DNA of 64,000 nt from Trebouxia sp. TZW2008 (lineage: Eukaryota > Chlorophyta > Trebouxiophyceae > Trebouxiales > Trebouxiaceae), in assembly GCA_002118135.1 (NCBI GenBank), contig BDIU01000103.1, positions 1 to 64,000 of the forward strand, read 5' to 3'. Below are positions 11,801 to 23,450 of this stretch, piece by piece. Below the pieces are notes generated by a model, which was given only the letters and a program-made list of their open reading frames with translations, ran no database searches and was not told where the DNA came from. Within the stretch, counting starts at the first letter, position 1. Each line of letters starts with the position of its first letter. The translations under genes and the position numbers were made by a program.

Positions 11801-14671
11801 TACTCCTACGCTCAACTGACAGCGCCTTGTCATGCTGCAGCACCATGTGCTCCTTGCTTTGTGCCACAGCCAAACGCTGTTGCTCTGCAGCTTTCTGTGC
11901 AGTATCCTTCACTTCTGCAAGGCTAGCTGCATGCTCCTTTGCTGCTTTCTCATTGCGCTGCTCTGCGGCACTCAGCTTTGCCTTGAGCTGGATGACATCT
12001 GCATCAAGCCTGCAGATGCACACACTTATTCAGCAACATGTTCACAAGATCCTGTGCCTCCTTGATTCTTCTCATGAAGCTGCTCCAAAGCACCCAGCTT
12101 TGTTTTGAGCTGAGTCACATCTGCCTCCAGCCTGCACTCAAGCAAGTCAGGAGAAAAACCACGCAGGCCAAAGCACACCGTGTTCTGCATTGAGTGCAGG
12201 GCAAATTGCACAAACATGTGCTGTGGCTGCGAACTTGCTGTGCCATGCAGCTTTGCCAGATAGCGCTATGCCTGACACCATTGCACATAGAACATGCAAA
12301 TCCCAGCCTGAAAATGCTGACTTGCTCCATTCAACATTTGTTCACATCAACAGCACATGTTGAGAAAACCTATACAATTGCACAAGACAGTGCTGGCGTC
12401 ACAGTCTTGGCACTTTGACCAATGTGTAGGGCTAAAGTATATACAGCACAACACCATACATATGTAGCATCTGTGGTAGAGTGTAAAATTAGTGTTGTCA
12501 GCATATCCAGCATCAAGCTCACCTCTTGCAAGCTTGCCTGGAGCTGTTGAGGTCAGCTGTTTGCTGCTGTGCCAGCTGGTCCTTAGTAGCCAAAGCCTCC
12601 TCATGCTGCTGCACCTCCTGCTCACGCTCAACAGCAGCATCTCTGTTGGTTTTCGCTGCTGCTTGCTGCAAGTGGCCCAGTTCCCTCTTGTGCTGCTGCA
12701 CTGCCTCATGCTTTGCAGCCAAAGCCTCTGCATGCTGTTGCTGCATAGCCTTCTGCTTGATCTCACAGGCTTGTTGCAGCTGGGCTAGGCTGTTTTGGTG
12801 CTGCTGTACTGCCTCATCTTTTCCAGCCAAAGCTTCTTTATGCTGCTGCTGCATCTGCTTCTGCTCATTCTGTGAGGCTTGCTGCAGCTCAGCTAGGCTG
12901 TCCTGATGCTGCTGTGCTGCCTCTTTCTTAGCAGCCAACGTCGCTTGAAGCTGCAGCGTCAGTTGCCGCTCAGCATCTCTGTGTTTGTCCTCCAGAGTTT
13001 GCTGCATCTCTTTCAAGGCGTTGTGGTGCTGCTGCAAAGCCTCATTCTTACCAGCCAGTGCCTCTTGAAGTTGCAAGCTGAGCTGTTCCTTATGCTGAGC
13101 AGCAGTGGCTTTCTCAGCATCCAAGGCAAGCTGCATCTTAGTCACACGGTCCTGCTGCTGCCGCAGCTCTTGCTGGTGCAACTCTTGGACTGATGCCAAC
13201 TCTGCCTTTGCAGCTACAGCTTGTGCCTCGTGCCTGCAGCAGGAGAAGCACATCAGACATCTGCACTTAGAGCGGGAGCAACTGGCAGCTAACATCTGGT
13301 AATTTGTTCAAGCAACACTTTGTTGTGCTCTGCATCTTGCTCAGGCAAAGTACTGTGTTGAGCAATGTTACTACTCAGCACATTTGGTGATGCAATGCAG
13401 GCAACAACATGTAGTCATACCTGTCGCACTCCCCCTGGCAGTTCAGCAGCTGCTGGCTCACTTCTGCATGTACAGTGACCTGGTGCTCATGCAGCTTCTG
13501 CACACGCTGCAGCTCTGAAACTGACGTAGCCACTTCCTGAGCAACTGCTGCCTGTGCATCTAGTAGTGCCTGAGCATGCTCTAACTGTGCATGCTGCATT
13601 GCCTGAGCGTGTGCCTGCTGAACATGTTGCACAGTCTGAGCATGTTTGGCATGGCAGTCTGTCAGATCTGCCTCGGACTGCTGCCGCATGTCGAGCTGCT
13701 CACTGGCGCTCTGACTTTCGACTGCATCAAACTGCTGCTTGAGGGTATCCCAGTCTGTGAGTGCTTGCACGAGTTGCTGCTGCAGTATTTCAGACTGCTG
13801 CTGCATCTGCTGCTTCATGGTGTGAAGATGCTGCTGAGCTAACTGTGACTCCACTTCTGGCTTGTGTACAGCTGCACTCAGCTGCTGCTGTGCATTGATG
13901 GAGATTTGCTGCATATCTGAGTCAGCACTACTGTGCATGGGCTGCACTTCGTCTACAGCGGCGATTCTGATGGCACCGCACCTGCACAGGAAGACATACA
14001 AAACATCAGCCTTTGGTCGCACCTATGCAGCCTTATCTCGTTCCAGAACACAAACAAGCAAGCAGAAAGCGTGTGGTAGCTGCAACACAGCAGACAGCCT
14101 CGAACAGTGTATCAACACTGCAGGACCCAAAGTCTGGGTAACGGGCGCAGATTGCACTGCTTGCCCTGCTGCCGTTGCTGCTTAATCTGGTGAAAACCCC
14201 CGACTCTGTCAATGGGACCTGCAAACGAGAAGTTTCTCAAGCGGATGCTTTGATGACACCATATGATAAGCGACAACAATGGGTCCTGACGCAACCCTAC
14301 CTGTGCTGCGCACCTCCGATGGCCAACCTTGTTCTGGTTTTGGGTGCTGGCCGTGGCAGTCATTCCATTGGCCAAGGTAAGCGCCTTGACTGCCAAGGCT
14401 TGCTGCCGCTGATGTAGTATTGACAAGTTAGGGTACCCTGTCATAGTGCCAGCGTATGCTAGCTTGATCTTGGAGCTACCTCAAACAGCGTACCGAAGAC
14501 ATTGGGGCGAAGCCATTTGGCCTGTCGGTTTCGATCAGCTGCTGTGAAAGCGAAGTTGCGAGCAACGCAAGCGCCCTTGCCCAGAAGGGCTCTTGACTGC
14601 ATGAGCCCCACAGCTGCAGCAGGCACTGCTTCTGCTGCACGGCACTTGCTCGTGCGCGCACGAAACGTCAC
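5847..14671 (-). CDS. Long coiled-coil protein with C-terminal EF-hand, function unknown
   Basis: Proposed exons are 14671-14483, about 14415-14302, about 14225-14050 (these three tentative), 13981-13421, 13233-12523, 12009-11752, 11385-11215, 10173-10048, 9446-9296, 8775-8353, about 7990-7586, 7184-6680 and 6053-5847. From 13981 to 8353 phases agree at every junction. Exons between 13981 and 10048 encode uninterrupted Gln/Glu/Ala-rich coiled coil. The exon at 8775-8353 is Ser/Pro/Gln-rich. The next has an acidic EEE/DEEEEE patch in one frame, but its first half is better in another frame, so a small intron is probably missed there. Exon 7184-6680 carries one EF-hand loop, DIDQNGVISQSD, with Asp instead of Glu at position 12. 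The last exon ends in TGA at 5847. The 5' exons read like a plastid or mitochondrial presequence but may belong to another gene. A centrosomal, ciliary or tethering role is possible but not shown. Confidence 0.6.
8880..9210 (-). repeat. Copies of the 3' edge of exon 9446-9296
   Basis: The exon end and donor (plus strand 'ataccgtgtttgcctggcg') recurs as related motifs near 9087 and 9189, each beside a 'ttgcagcaatg' segment that also occurs at about 8896, 9137 and 9249. These look like decayed duplicates within the following intron. Confidence 0.55.
10240..10620 (-). repeat. Three extra copies of the LDVEVAQQET exon
   Basis: The exon at 10173-10048 starts after TGCTGCAG and reads LDVEVAQQETDLRLARCAIT. 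Copies with an acceptor lie at about 10610-10530 (ends ETEIRLVHCAIT), 10470-10388 (ends ETEVRLACCAIT) and 10318-10250 (broken early). The first two are open over about 28 codons. They could be cassette exons or relics; only 10173-10048 has a downstream donor that keeps phase. Confidence 0.85.
12026..12140 (-). pseudogene. Truncated copy of coiled-coil exon 12009-11752
   Basis: The segment reads LEADVTQLKTKLGALEQLHE after an acceptor. The real next exon reads LDADVIQLKAKLSAAEQRNE. The copy is directly upstream of the intact exon, loses similarity after about 25 codons and has no donor that keeps phase, so exon 13233-12523 is better joined straight to 12009. Confidence 0.7.
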
Positions 14672-14854
14672 GTCGATAGGAATTGAAGTGAGACGCCTCG
14701 ACAGTGCAACGTAGATTTGTCTTCCAAGCAGATTGCATAGCCATTGCTTGTGCGTGGGAGATCCTAGTGATACTGAGTCCTGCTGTATAGCTCAGAAAGA
14801 TCACACTGTCTGTGCCAACCACTTACCCGCCACGTGTGACGGACCGAACCTGGT
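14672..14854. promoter_or_regulatory. Putative bidirectional promoter, coiled-coil gene / VPS23
   Basis: Only 183 bases separate the proposed start of the minus-strand gene (14671) from the VPS23 ATG (14855). The segment and its flanks (14480-15000) are CpG-rich relative to introns. No TATA box is obvious. The assignment depends on the tentative first exon of the minus gene. Confidence 0.45.
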
Positions 14855-17800
14855 ATGGACAGATCTCGTCAGTCTCCTACCGAGTTCCTGGCCCAGGTCT
14901 TGAATCGAAGGGGAGGGCCAGATGACTTGCCATACTCGAACGAAACTGTTTGGACGATTCGACAGCATTTGCTGGACACAGTCCAGGTGCTGGAACGCAG
15001 CTGAATTACATCTCACCTTTTCCTCATGAGCGCAGAGCATATCATCAGAGTTTTGATTTTGCTAAACTGAGTTTTAACTGCTGAGCAGGACTTCCCCACA
15101 CTTACCCTCAAAGTTCAGAAGTACACACACACTGATGGCAGGACTGTACCTTTACTGATGGCTGATGGCACATTGCCAATGTACTATCAGGTGTGCACCT
15201 GTTGCCATACAGCCTCTTCAGTTAGCCTCGCAGTTCTTCGCTTAACAGTTTGCAAATGGTACAAATTTTTTGGCAAGGGGTGCAATGCTCATGCAGGGTG
15301 TCAAGTACAACATCCCCGTGTGCATCTGGCTGCCAGAGCACTATCCCAACGCCCCTCCCATCATGTATGTAGAGCCTACTCCTGACATGATCATCAAAGC
15401 AGGGCATTCAATCGTCAATGCCTCAGGCTTTGTCAACTCTCCATACGTGCGCAACTGGTCACAGCCACACTCCACGCTGATGATCATGTGCAATGATGTG
15501 TCCATCCAGTTTGGGCAAGACCCCCCCTTGTTCTCAAAACCCCCTGGGTGGGTCCCCCCAGCTCCAGCCCACAGCCATCAGTCGCCTCAGAAACCGGTGC
15601 AGCCGCCTTCAAGGTCTCACTCACCTGGCAACATGCATGCAGAGCCACACCATCACACTTTCCTGGCAGAGAACCCCATGAACAGGTATGAGAGCCGATA
15701 GAAGATAGTACTGTGCTGCACATCCTTAATGGCCCATCTTGTGGAGCACGTGATCAAAGGCTGAGAGCTTGGGTAACTGCATGTTTTCCATATTTGAGCA
15801 TTTGCAGAAAACAGCTGTCAAGGCCTACTCCCTTATGGCAATTGAGTTTTGCATCACGTCAGCAAACTGAGGCGCCATAAAGGTTCATGCCTCCACAACG
15901 TCCTTTTTGAGACGCTCAAGTACAGAGGCATTGCAGTCGCCAAAGCACTCCCAAATATCACCCTTGGCTGTTGAACGATCAGCTTACCAGAAGGCTCAGA
16001 AAGCTTAGCAGAAGCTTAGCAGAAGAGCCCATTTGAGAGCAAACGTGACACTGAACGAAAACTCAGCAGAATGCCCAACTTGACATCAAAAGTCCCAGTC
16101 CAAAGAAAGCAGGCGCAGCTGATTGCAAACACTCTTGAACCATAGCACTGCATCCTGTGGCTATCAAAGTACATTCTTTGGTCTTGCACATTGCCTCTGG
16201 GACAAATGGTCTCAGTGGCTGCAAGGGCGACTTCTTGAGCCCCAATGTGAACTCATCCTCGGCAGAGAATGTCATGGTGCGTGATTGTGTTTCAGACTGG
16301 CGTGCAGCTCAAATTGGAACAGGACTCTACATGTTGTGCATGCGCATGTGCATGTAGAGTCCTGTTCACTGTGCATGCTTGACTTGACTGAAGCCTTTGA
16401 CTCAGCTGATCATGGTGCAGCAAATCCTGCTTAGCCAAAACGCATAATGACAGAACAATTGATGCGCAAATCTTTCAGAAGAGCCACCAGCTTGGGTGGT
16501 GAGCCCCGGCCAAGCACCGCCCAAGCTTGTTGCTCTCCTAGAAGTTTTGCACACAGATCATTGTGGCGTTGTCGGTTCTGAGCTGGACTCTGCATAGGCT
16601 GACACTGATCAGGGTTTCAAGCAAGGCTGTGCGTGTGAAGTGTTTGATCATTCCAACAAGTAGACTCTTTAGCACGCCAGCTAGCACTAATGATGCAGCA
16701 GTCAGGTGTTACCCTTCAGCACAGGATTGATGGAGACTTGAAGACAATGAGTGTCAGCAAGAATGCTGAGTCTGAGGCAGCCTACTTAGACTTCCATGTG
16801 CATGGTTTTGCTATTGAAGCAGCACATAAAGCCAAGTACCTTGGCAGCATGTTTGTTAATGATGCCAGGGTCGACACTGACATCAGTGACAAGATTGCTG
16901 ATTTAGTGTTGCTTGGTATAGTGTGCAGGCACATGTATGCTCCTGCAAGTATTTGACACTTGCAAGGAAGGTGCTGTCTGTCTGTGCTGCTCTAGAATCA
17001 ACATTCCTGGCTTGCTCTGAAGCGTCATATGCACTGCCTTGAGGTCTTTCTGATGAACTGCCTGAGACTTTTGTGTGGCTTTACCTTGCTAGACAAACAA
17101 AGCAGTAGCAGCATCACGCCCCTTTGCAAACCGCCCAGTACTTGAAAATGCAAGCATCAAAAAATGCCCCTTGCTACAGGACGCAAACCCCACCTCCAGG
17201 GCCATCTGGGCAAGGCCCTCACAATTATGCTCCAGCCAACATCTGGGGCAATGCCATGGCTCACCAAGCAGCAGCAGGCTCAGCTCAGCCACCCAAGCCT
17301 TCCCCATCAACATCATACCAGTCGCCCTCCCCACCACCAACGCCCTCATGGCTCCCTCAGCAGCAACAGCAGCAGCAGCACTACCAGCCACAGCAGCAGC
17401 AGCAACAGCAGCAACAACAGAGTGCTGACAACCCTGGAGTGGTCATCAAGGTGTGTTCAGTGACAGTTCATGTATTTGTTGAACGCATCAGCACAGGCGC
17501 TAGGGTTGCAAGGTCCCAAACCGTTCTGATCAGGCCAAGTTACTTTGAGCGTCATATAAGGGCTGATGTACAGCAACATCTTCCAATGTTTGATCACTTG
17601 AAGCTATAGGACATCTGCTGACGCTTTCATGCAGGAAGCTTTCAGGAAGGCTGCAATAGCAGCATTGACCAAGAGGCTGCAGGGCAGTGTTGCAACAGCT
17701 ACGACTGCAGCAGGCTCAGAGCTGGACTCCCTGTTTAGTGTACAAGCCAAGCTGACCCAGTAAGCAATGCACTCGCTGTAACTACACATGTGCTGTGCCT

Positions 17801-19564
17801 TGCATGAAGCTGCGTTTCATGGCAAGAGCACGCAAGTTGCGTCGGCTGTCCTTCATGCCATGTACGTTTACTCAGTCACCAAGGGCAAGCACCATTCAGT
17901 GACAAGATAGGCTCAGTGGGGTGGTGAAGGGGGGAAGCAGATAATGGTCAACAAACACTTGCTGTCCATCTGTCATCAAGTGTAGCACTGTCTGTAGCAT
18001 CTCTGGGCTGCTGCATCTTATAGAGATGACATTTGACAACATAGACTCTTCTCTCCCTTGTTAACCTTTTGTCTTCATTATTTTCAATTTTGCAGGCGGG
18101 GAGAGGAGATAGGGAGGGGCGTAGCTGGGCTGCAGCGGGAGAGGGAAGCTCTGGAGCGCTGCGTGCTGGATATGGCTGGCAAGACAACAGCTATGGACCG
18201 CTGGCTTGCTGACAATGAGGCCAAGGTCCCTCAAGGTATTGCACAAGCCAATCCTGTGTGCTCAGAGGAATGCTGCATGTTGCAATGCAGAAGTGCAACC
18301 AGCCCTCATAGCTGACATGGCTGGCAAGATCACGGCCCTTAATTGCTCACTTGTTGACAATGAGGCCAAGGTCCCCCAAGGTATTGCTTGATGCACCTCC
18401 TGCTGGTCCCAGGGCCTGCAGAGGCGCTGCATACTGCAGTAGTTGGGGCAAAGAACCCAGCGTCATGTTAGCTGCTCCTGTGATGCAAAATACCCTGACA
18501 TGCAAGCCAATCTCTCCCTGCACAAGGCTATGTATGGTCTTTTGGTCTGTTGTCGCAGCATGGCCTTGCTGCCATCTTGTTTCATGGCCCAGGCTGTCCT
18601 TGTGGTCTACCAGCTTGAAATAGAGGCTGTTGTCCATGCACAGCATGAGCAGGACAACAAACACAGCAGCAGCTCTCATGACTCAGGTCAGCATGTGGGT
18701 CATCTGACGTTGGCTTTACTGCTGTACCTTTTCACTTGCCAACCCTCAACAATGCTTGTCCTGTGTGTTTCTTTGGCAACAGACTAATGAATTTTATGCA
18801 GGTGAGGTGGATCCAGACACTGCCATAGTGGCGGCTGACCCTCTGTGCCAGCAAGCCCTAGAGTGTCAGGCAGAAGACATGGCCATTGAGGACACCTTGT
18901 ATGCGTTGGAGCGGGCGCTCAGTGATGGCCACCTGCCATTTGACACCTACCTCAAGCAGGTCAGTCACTGCAATCCCTGCTGTTACTTGCAGGTGTTTAT
19001 GCAGCAGGTGTTGTGCTGTGTGATTGGTGCATATGTCTGTGTGAGGCAGAGGAGCGGTGACACTGACAGTTACTCTGCATGCAACTGTGCTGGTCTGTAT
19101 TTATGATTTGAGCCAACTTTTTACCAGCTGCTGCATGCAAGTGTGCCTGTGCGATGTATGTTCAGAGCTGCTTGTCACTGAACCCAAATTGCTTTGCCAG
19201 TAACGTTGAAGCACTTGTTGCTTGTAGCCAACTAGATGCATTTCAGATGCAAACACTTCTGGCAGTGTTGCATTCATTCTGTGCACAAAACTTCACCTTG
19301 CAGCAATGCTGTCAGGCTTGCATTGCGGTTGTGCACATCTTCCAGCTTGCAAGTGGGCTGCAGGTAAGAAGCTTATGTAGGAAGCAGTTCTTTGTGAGGG
19401 CGCTAGGAATGAAGGTAGCAAGCAGGCAGCATCGACATGCATCTCCGAGCTCTAGGCCAGCTGCACATTCTCCCTCAGCTGACAGCGGGGTGCAAATGAC
19501 TCAGGGTGACTCATGGGCAAACACAGGCATTCTGTCCAACCCTCTTGCTGCATCAAGGAGCTGA
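14855..19564 (+). CDS. VPS23: ESCRT-I subunit VPS23/TSG101 (ELC)
   Basis: Eight exons join in phase: 14855-14986, 15089-15190, 15297-15685, 17180-17450, 17635-17759, 18096-18235, 18802-18959 and 19364-19564, about 505 residues. Residues ~30-190 form the UEV domain (FPTLTLKVQKYTHTDGRTVP, then YNIPVCIWLPEHYPNAPPIM and PYVRNWSQP), a ubiquitin-conjugating-enzyme fold without the catalytic Cys. A Pro/Gln-rich linker with two polyQ runs follows, then a coiled coil (ERCVLDMAGKTTAMDRWLAD) and the C-terminal steadiness box (DMAIEDTLYALERAL ... VRSLCRKQFFVRALG). The protein would recognise ubiquitinated cargo at endosomes as part of ESCRT-I and bind VPS28 and VPS37. Intron 3 is 1.5 kb and carries a retrotransposon relic; intron 6 carries a copy of the end of exon 6. 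The ATG at 14855 is the first in frame and gives the expected family N terminus. Very sure. Confidence 0.95.
16317..16367. repeat. Perfect 17-bp inverted repeat
   Basis: Arms 16317-16333 (gaacaggactctacatg) and 16351-16367 (catgtagagtcctgttc) are exact reverse complements around a 17-base spacer that is itself a near palindrome of TGCATGCGCATG. It sits directly before the retrotransposon relic in VPS23 intron 3. Confidence 0.95.
16370..17100 (+). mobile_element. Decayed non-LTR retrotransposon reverse transcriptase
   Basis: Reverse-transcriptase blocks appear in canonical order but different frames: DLTEAFDSADH (about 16382), PPKLVALLEVLHTD (about 16517), GFKQGCAC (about 16612), KYLGSMFVNDARVDTD (about 16832-16880) and LEVFLMNCLRLLCGFTLLDK (about 17037-17096). 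In LINE-type elements these are the LDLTKAFDTV block, the segment before the active site, the F-YLGS motif and the C-terminal CLR-ILGI motif. The catalytic YADD block is not recognisable. Stops and frameshifts show it is dead. It lies in the sense direction inside VPS23 intron 3 and ends about 80 bases before exon 4. Confidence 0.85.
17357..17420 (+). repeat. CAG/CAA repeat coding polyglutamine in VPS23
   Basis: Mixed CAG and CAA codons give two glutamine runs of about 7 and 10 residues split by HYQP, in the linker after the UEV domain. Confidence 0.95.
18311..18391 (+). pseudogene. Copy of VPS23 exon 6 3' half with its donor
   Basis: The stretch DMAGKITALNCSLVDNEAKV plus CCCCAAG|GTATTGC repeats the end of exon 6 (DMAGKTTAMDRWLADNEAKV plus CCTCAAG|GTATTGC) about 155 bases downstream. 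The donor is intact, but the upstream half of the exon and a matching acceptor are lacking. Confidence 0.85.
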
Positions 19565-20143
19565 GATGCTTTGCAGCTGTAGTGCAGTACCTGGCGCTGC
19601 ACATGTACAGTATTTTGAGTGACAGTCTTGCTTTAGCGTCTGATCGCTCTATAGCTAGTTTATGCATTGCAGTCTTCAGCTTGCCATGCACATGAGGCAA
19701 TGAGCCTTCCCACCCTGGCAACATAAGGAAGGCTGTTAAGCATAGTGGGGTTCATGAAACAGTTCGAGATCCTCTCATCATTTTTTGGTGGGCAGAGTAC
19801 TCTGCTAACTTCAGCATGCTCATGCTGCTATGTGCGAGGTGTGAAGGCACATGCTGCAGTCTGAACCAACAGGCTGAGGTTCTGGGTGCATTCAGCGAAG
19901 ACTGCGAATGCATTTGTATGAGTATCCCTAAGCATTACTAAGCCGGTCAATTACTAATGACAGCTCACGTGGCTAGATGCGTGGCTGCCTGTCAATGAAG
20001 GCTCACATGCAAATCGGAGGCAAACTTTCGCGAACCTGTACCCAAATCTGCCGACCGCCGTTGCGAGAGTCAGGCTAATTGCAACAATACAGGTTGTGTT
20101 TGTCAGGTTAGTTTTTGGCGGGGCAGCAAATTGGACATAGTAC

Positions 20144-21527
20144 ATGTTAGGCGCGTTGCAGAGAGACCCTGAAGAAGCTTGGATCTTCGGCTTTGGAAGC
20201 ATAATATACAAGCAAGGTAGCCTGTCTGAAATCTTCACGTCAATGTCACACTCAGCAACCAGTGTCGTCTCACAGCATTGACCTGCAGGTTTCGAGTACC
20301 AACGACGGGTTGACGGCTATATCAAAGGCTGGAGGCACGTCGACCAGTCCTATAGCGTTTCACCAGCTTGCATACCAGGTATGCTGAGGCTGACATTCAA
20401 TTGGTGTGCAGACGAGTATGGTATCAAGGTAGTACAGACCACAGGGGCACAGAGAAAGCACCTGGCCGTACTGTGACCATCATTCCTGACCCAGAGGGAG
20501 TAGTGGTGCGTTGCAAACCCTGCCCAGCGCTGTCATTTTAGCTCCCCCAGCATTGTCTGAAGCACTAAGATGAGATGCTTGCAGTATGGGAGCGCATTCC
20601 TTCTGACAGGAGACCTCAAAGAGCAGAAGCGGCATATGGAGGTAAGCAACTGATGTGTCCAGTTACAGTTGTTCATGCCAGCCCTGCAACTGTCTTCTGG
20701 CCAGTTTAAGCCTGTGCAATACTGCTGCTGCAAGTAACAATGAAGTGAGCGAAGAACATGCTGCGCTGCACAGGAACTGGAACACAGAGAGAAGCAGTAT
20801 GACGGTCGAGAGCATTTTGACATATACACTAGTCCAGATGACAAGGAACCAGCACTGACGCATGTGCTGACCTTTGTGGCCACCAGCAAGAACAGGAACT
20901 GGCTGGGCCCAGCGTCAGTTGAGTCCATTGCGCAGCAGATAGCTGCGTGTTCAGGGCCTTCTGGACCAAATCATGAGTATCTAGAGCAGCTTGCTCAGGC
21001 CATGTGGAAGGTCAGTCAAGCTTTTCATACGACAAGCAATGCATAGACAGGCTGTTGTTGCAATGCAGCACAGTGGTGCAGTATTTGCCCTGAGATTATC
21101 TGGTCTGTTGCCATTGCTGCACGACTTGTTTCATGGTCACTGGCTGCAATACAGCATGGCATGCAGTCTAGCTGCTGTTGCATTGCATTGCATTGCAATG
21201 CACCAGTGTCTCCCTTGACGTAACTCAGTTTCTACTCACTGGCTGTACCCCAACATACAATATAGACTGGCTGCTTGTGCGCTGCATTGCAATGAAAGAG
21301 TGGCTTTCTTGACATGATTTGATTGGTGACTTGTGGGCGCAGGCCAAATTGCATTAGGTTGCTGCTGTGCAAATTGGTTGAATTTGTTACAGGCAAAGAT
21401 TGAGGAGCCTGAACTATACGAGCTACATGAGCGTGTACAGCAGATCCGAAAGGGGCAGAGGCATCCTGACAATACAGAAAGTAGCACATGGCAGCATATC
21501 TCTCAGGACGGGATAGCTGCACAGTGA
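20144..21527 (+). CDS. ChaC-type gamma-glutamylcyclotransferase
   Basis: Six exons: 20144-20216, 20289-20334, 20412-20505, 20585-20641, 20774-21010 and 21393-21527, about 213 residues. The start [19 protein letters not shown] leads into the family's YGSLIW-like loop (here FGFGSIIY), which binds the gamma-glutamyl group. GYIKGW joins [20 protein letters not shown] and then [10 protein letters not shown], where the ChaC catalytic Glu region lies. ChaC2/GGCT2 enzymes cleave glutathione to 5-oxoproline and Cys-Gly in the cytosol. Intron 2 begins with GC (GGAG|GCACGT); only this donor restores the conserved G-x-RRV-x-YQGS reading. The C-terminal tail is hydrophilic and unlike other members. Family is certain; which glutathione-degrading subtype is inference. 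Confidence 0.93.
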
Positions 21528-23450
21528 CATGCAAATGGAGAGGAGCGTGTTACAGAGCGCGTATGGGACAACAGGCATTGCTAGCTAGATGACAAGATGC
21601 AATTTCTTATTTTGCTACAGGGGTGTGCCAGCCATACCTCATTTGTGGCAACTGTTCTGAGCAATGGCGCCACAGGCCACTCAGGTGTTGTGCTTTTCTG
21701 TCTGCTGATGCGCTCAAATCAAATGTGATTTGGCTCAGTCCAGCTCACTTCAGAGTCGTTGTGCCCATTCAGTGTATTTCAGTCCTGTCATAGACTTTGC
21801 AATGTATATAGACCATAACATATGAAGCCATAGGCGCTGCTAATGCTGCGCAAGCTTACTGATGGAGCCATTTGATTGATGCTTTCATTAGAGATCATTC
21901 TTTCTAGGCCATGCCAGCATCATTTCTGACTGTGCTTGTTAGACAATTTTTGACAAAAGTCTTGGTAGAGCAGGGTATTCGTGGTACCATTCTTAATAAG
22001 AAAACATGTTTTGCTTGCACCAATCCCTGAGACGTGACGGTCATGCATGCATAATAATCCTGCTTTCGTCAAAGCCTGCTTGAAATGACAGAAGACTGCT
22101 CAGTCTGGCTGCCAACAACGTCAATCACATAGCGGACAATTTAACCTTTCATGCGGACACGATATGACAATCGGATTGTAGTGACATGCTGAACCATTAA
22201 CCCTGCCTCAGTCCCATTGACATGTTCAATATGGTCGCTGCAATGCCTCACAGTGCACAGAGTGATGCAAGATCTCTTGCGTAGATAATTTTTACAGGTC
22301 TCGTTCAAAACATGAAGCGCAGGCGTCATTGCACGCGCTGTCATGAGGGGATCCAACACAGCAATATAAGCAAGCTGCATTTGGAGAAGCAAATCACAAG
22401 TGGCATCGAAAAGGCAGATGCTGTTGATACACTTCTGACTTTTCTGCTTGCTTCAACGTCGTGCACTAGCTACCAAGATCCAAGTCACTACTACAGCACT
22501 GACTACATAATGCATTGACGAGACCTGGATCTGCAGACAATGCAAGCTAATTGTCATCACTAAGTTGCCAGGACAGTTGCAATCACCACTGACAAGACAC
22601 AGGAGGGACAAATTGCTGATATAGGCTGAGCACACCATCTGCGCCACATACACATGTCTTGAACATGCAGACATTTGGACATACTCAACCTTGCTCAGCA
22701 CATCAAGGCGTCGCCTCCCAGAGGCTGTTGCTGCTTGCCACTAACAACCCTCAGCCCATATTCCTGCTGCCTGCTGAAGTTGCCCAGAAGTTGGTTGAAT
22801 TGACTGTAGCCTTGCATTGATGCCAAATGCCAGGGCCACAACGCAGAAAGTTGCTGCCGTAATCAGCACCTTGGAGACCATCGCGGCTACGTGCTTGAGA
22901 AAAGCGCCAATACCTGCAGGAAGCATGCCAGTGGGCAAGTTCTTGTGGGCAAGTGGCACACAGGGGTCAGGAAACATTTGTATTGTTTTACTGTCCACAT
23001 TTATGTCCTTTCAGAGACCCAACACAGAGGCCACAGCACACAGTTCAAACTCCACTAAAGATGTAATGTAGGGTTCATACAAACTATTCAACTAGAACTG
23101 ATCATCACAAATTCAGTTCAAATAGGCCAGGCACAAAGGCATACAAGCATAACTTCTGAGTCCACACTGCAGCAAATTTACTTTACTCTGACTTTATACT
23201 TGGACGGTCTCTGCGTGATGTAGTTGAGCATGACTGCAGAATCAAGGGCAAGCAATTTACCTGTGAGCACTGACTATGCTTCTTCTCTATGCGCCAAGTT
23301 GCCGACAACATCAGGTTGATGTGCTTATGCAAGCATCTGTAGGTAAGGGCTGCTGCAAGCCGTCATCTGCTCAGGTCATACTGCTGAATTGTTGCCAAGC
23401 AGAGGCCCGTGTCAACTTTTGAGGCTGCGAGGAATCTTCAGCTGATGAAA
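21528..23450. other. Gene-poor stretch between ChaC and the ankyrin gene
   Basis: Apart from a weak small-ORF candidate at 22741-22881, nothing with recognisable protein similarity was found. The sequence is CpG-poor and has short AT-rich parts. It must hold the 3' flanks of the two convergent genes. Confidence 0.5.
22741..22881 (-). CDS. Candidate small single-membrane-span protein
   Basis: A 46-codon frame starts MVSKVLITAATFCVVALAFG and holds one likely transmembrane helix, then a short polar tail ending in TGA. The frame stays open upstream to about 22998. The segment is somewhat richer in CpG than its surroundings. No family recognised and no clear promoter or splice partner. It may be a chance frame or an exon of an unseen gene. 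Confidence 0.22.
   Translation of the reverse strand: MVSKVLITAATFCVVALAFGINARLQSIQPTSGQLQQAAGIWAEGC

Noticed and set aside
12492..13302. Long plus-strand frames opposite the coiled-coil exons
   Set aside because: They are the antisense of CAG-rich coiled-coil codons; the minus frame has the heptad pattern and correct splice phases.
16157..16357. 66-codon plus-strand frame in VPS23 intron 3
   Set aside because: No similarity or splice support; it ends in the inverted repeat.
19154..19363. Upstream part of the frame ending in the last VPS23 exon
   Set aside because: Conserved steadiness-box sequence begins only after the TGCAG at 19363; the earlier codons are intron.
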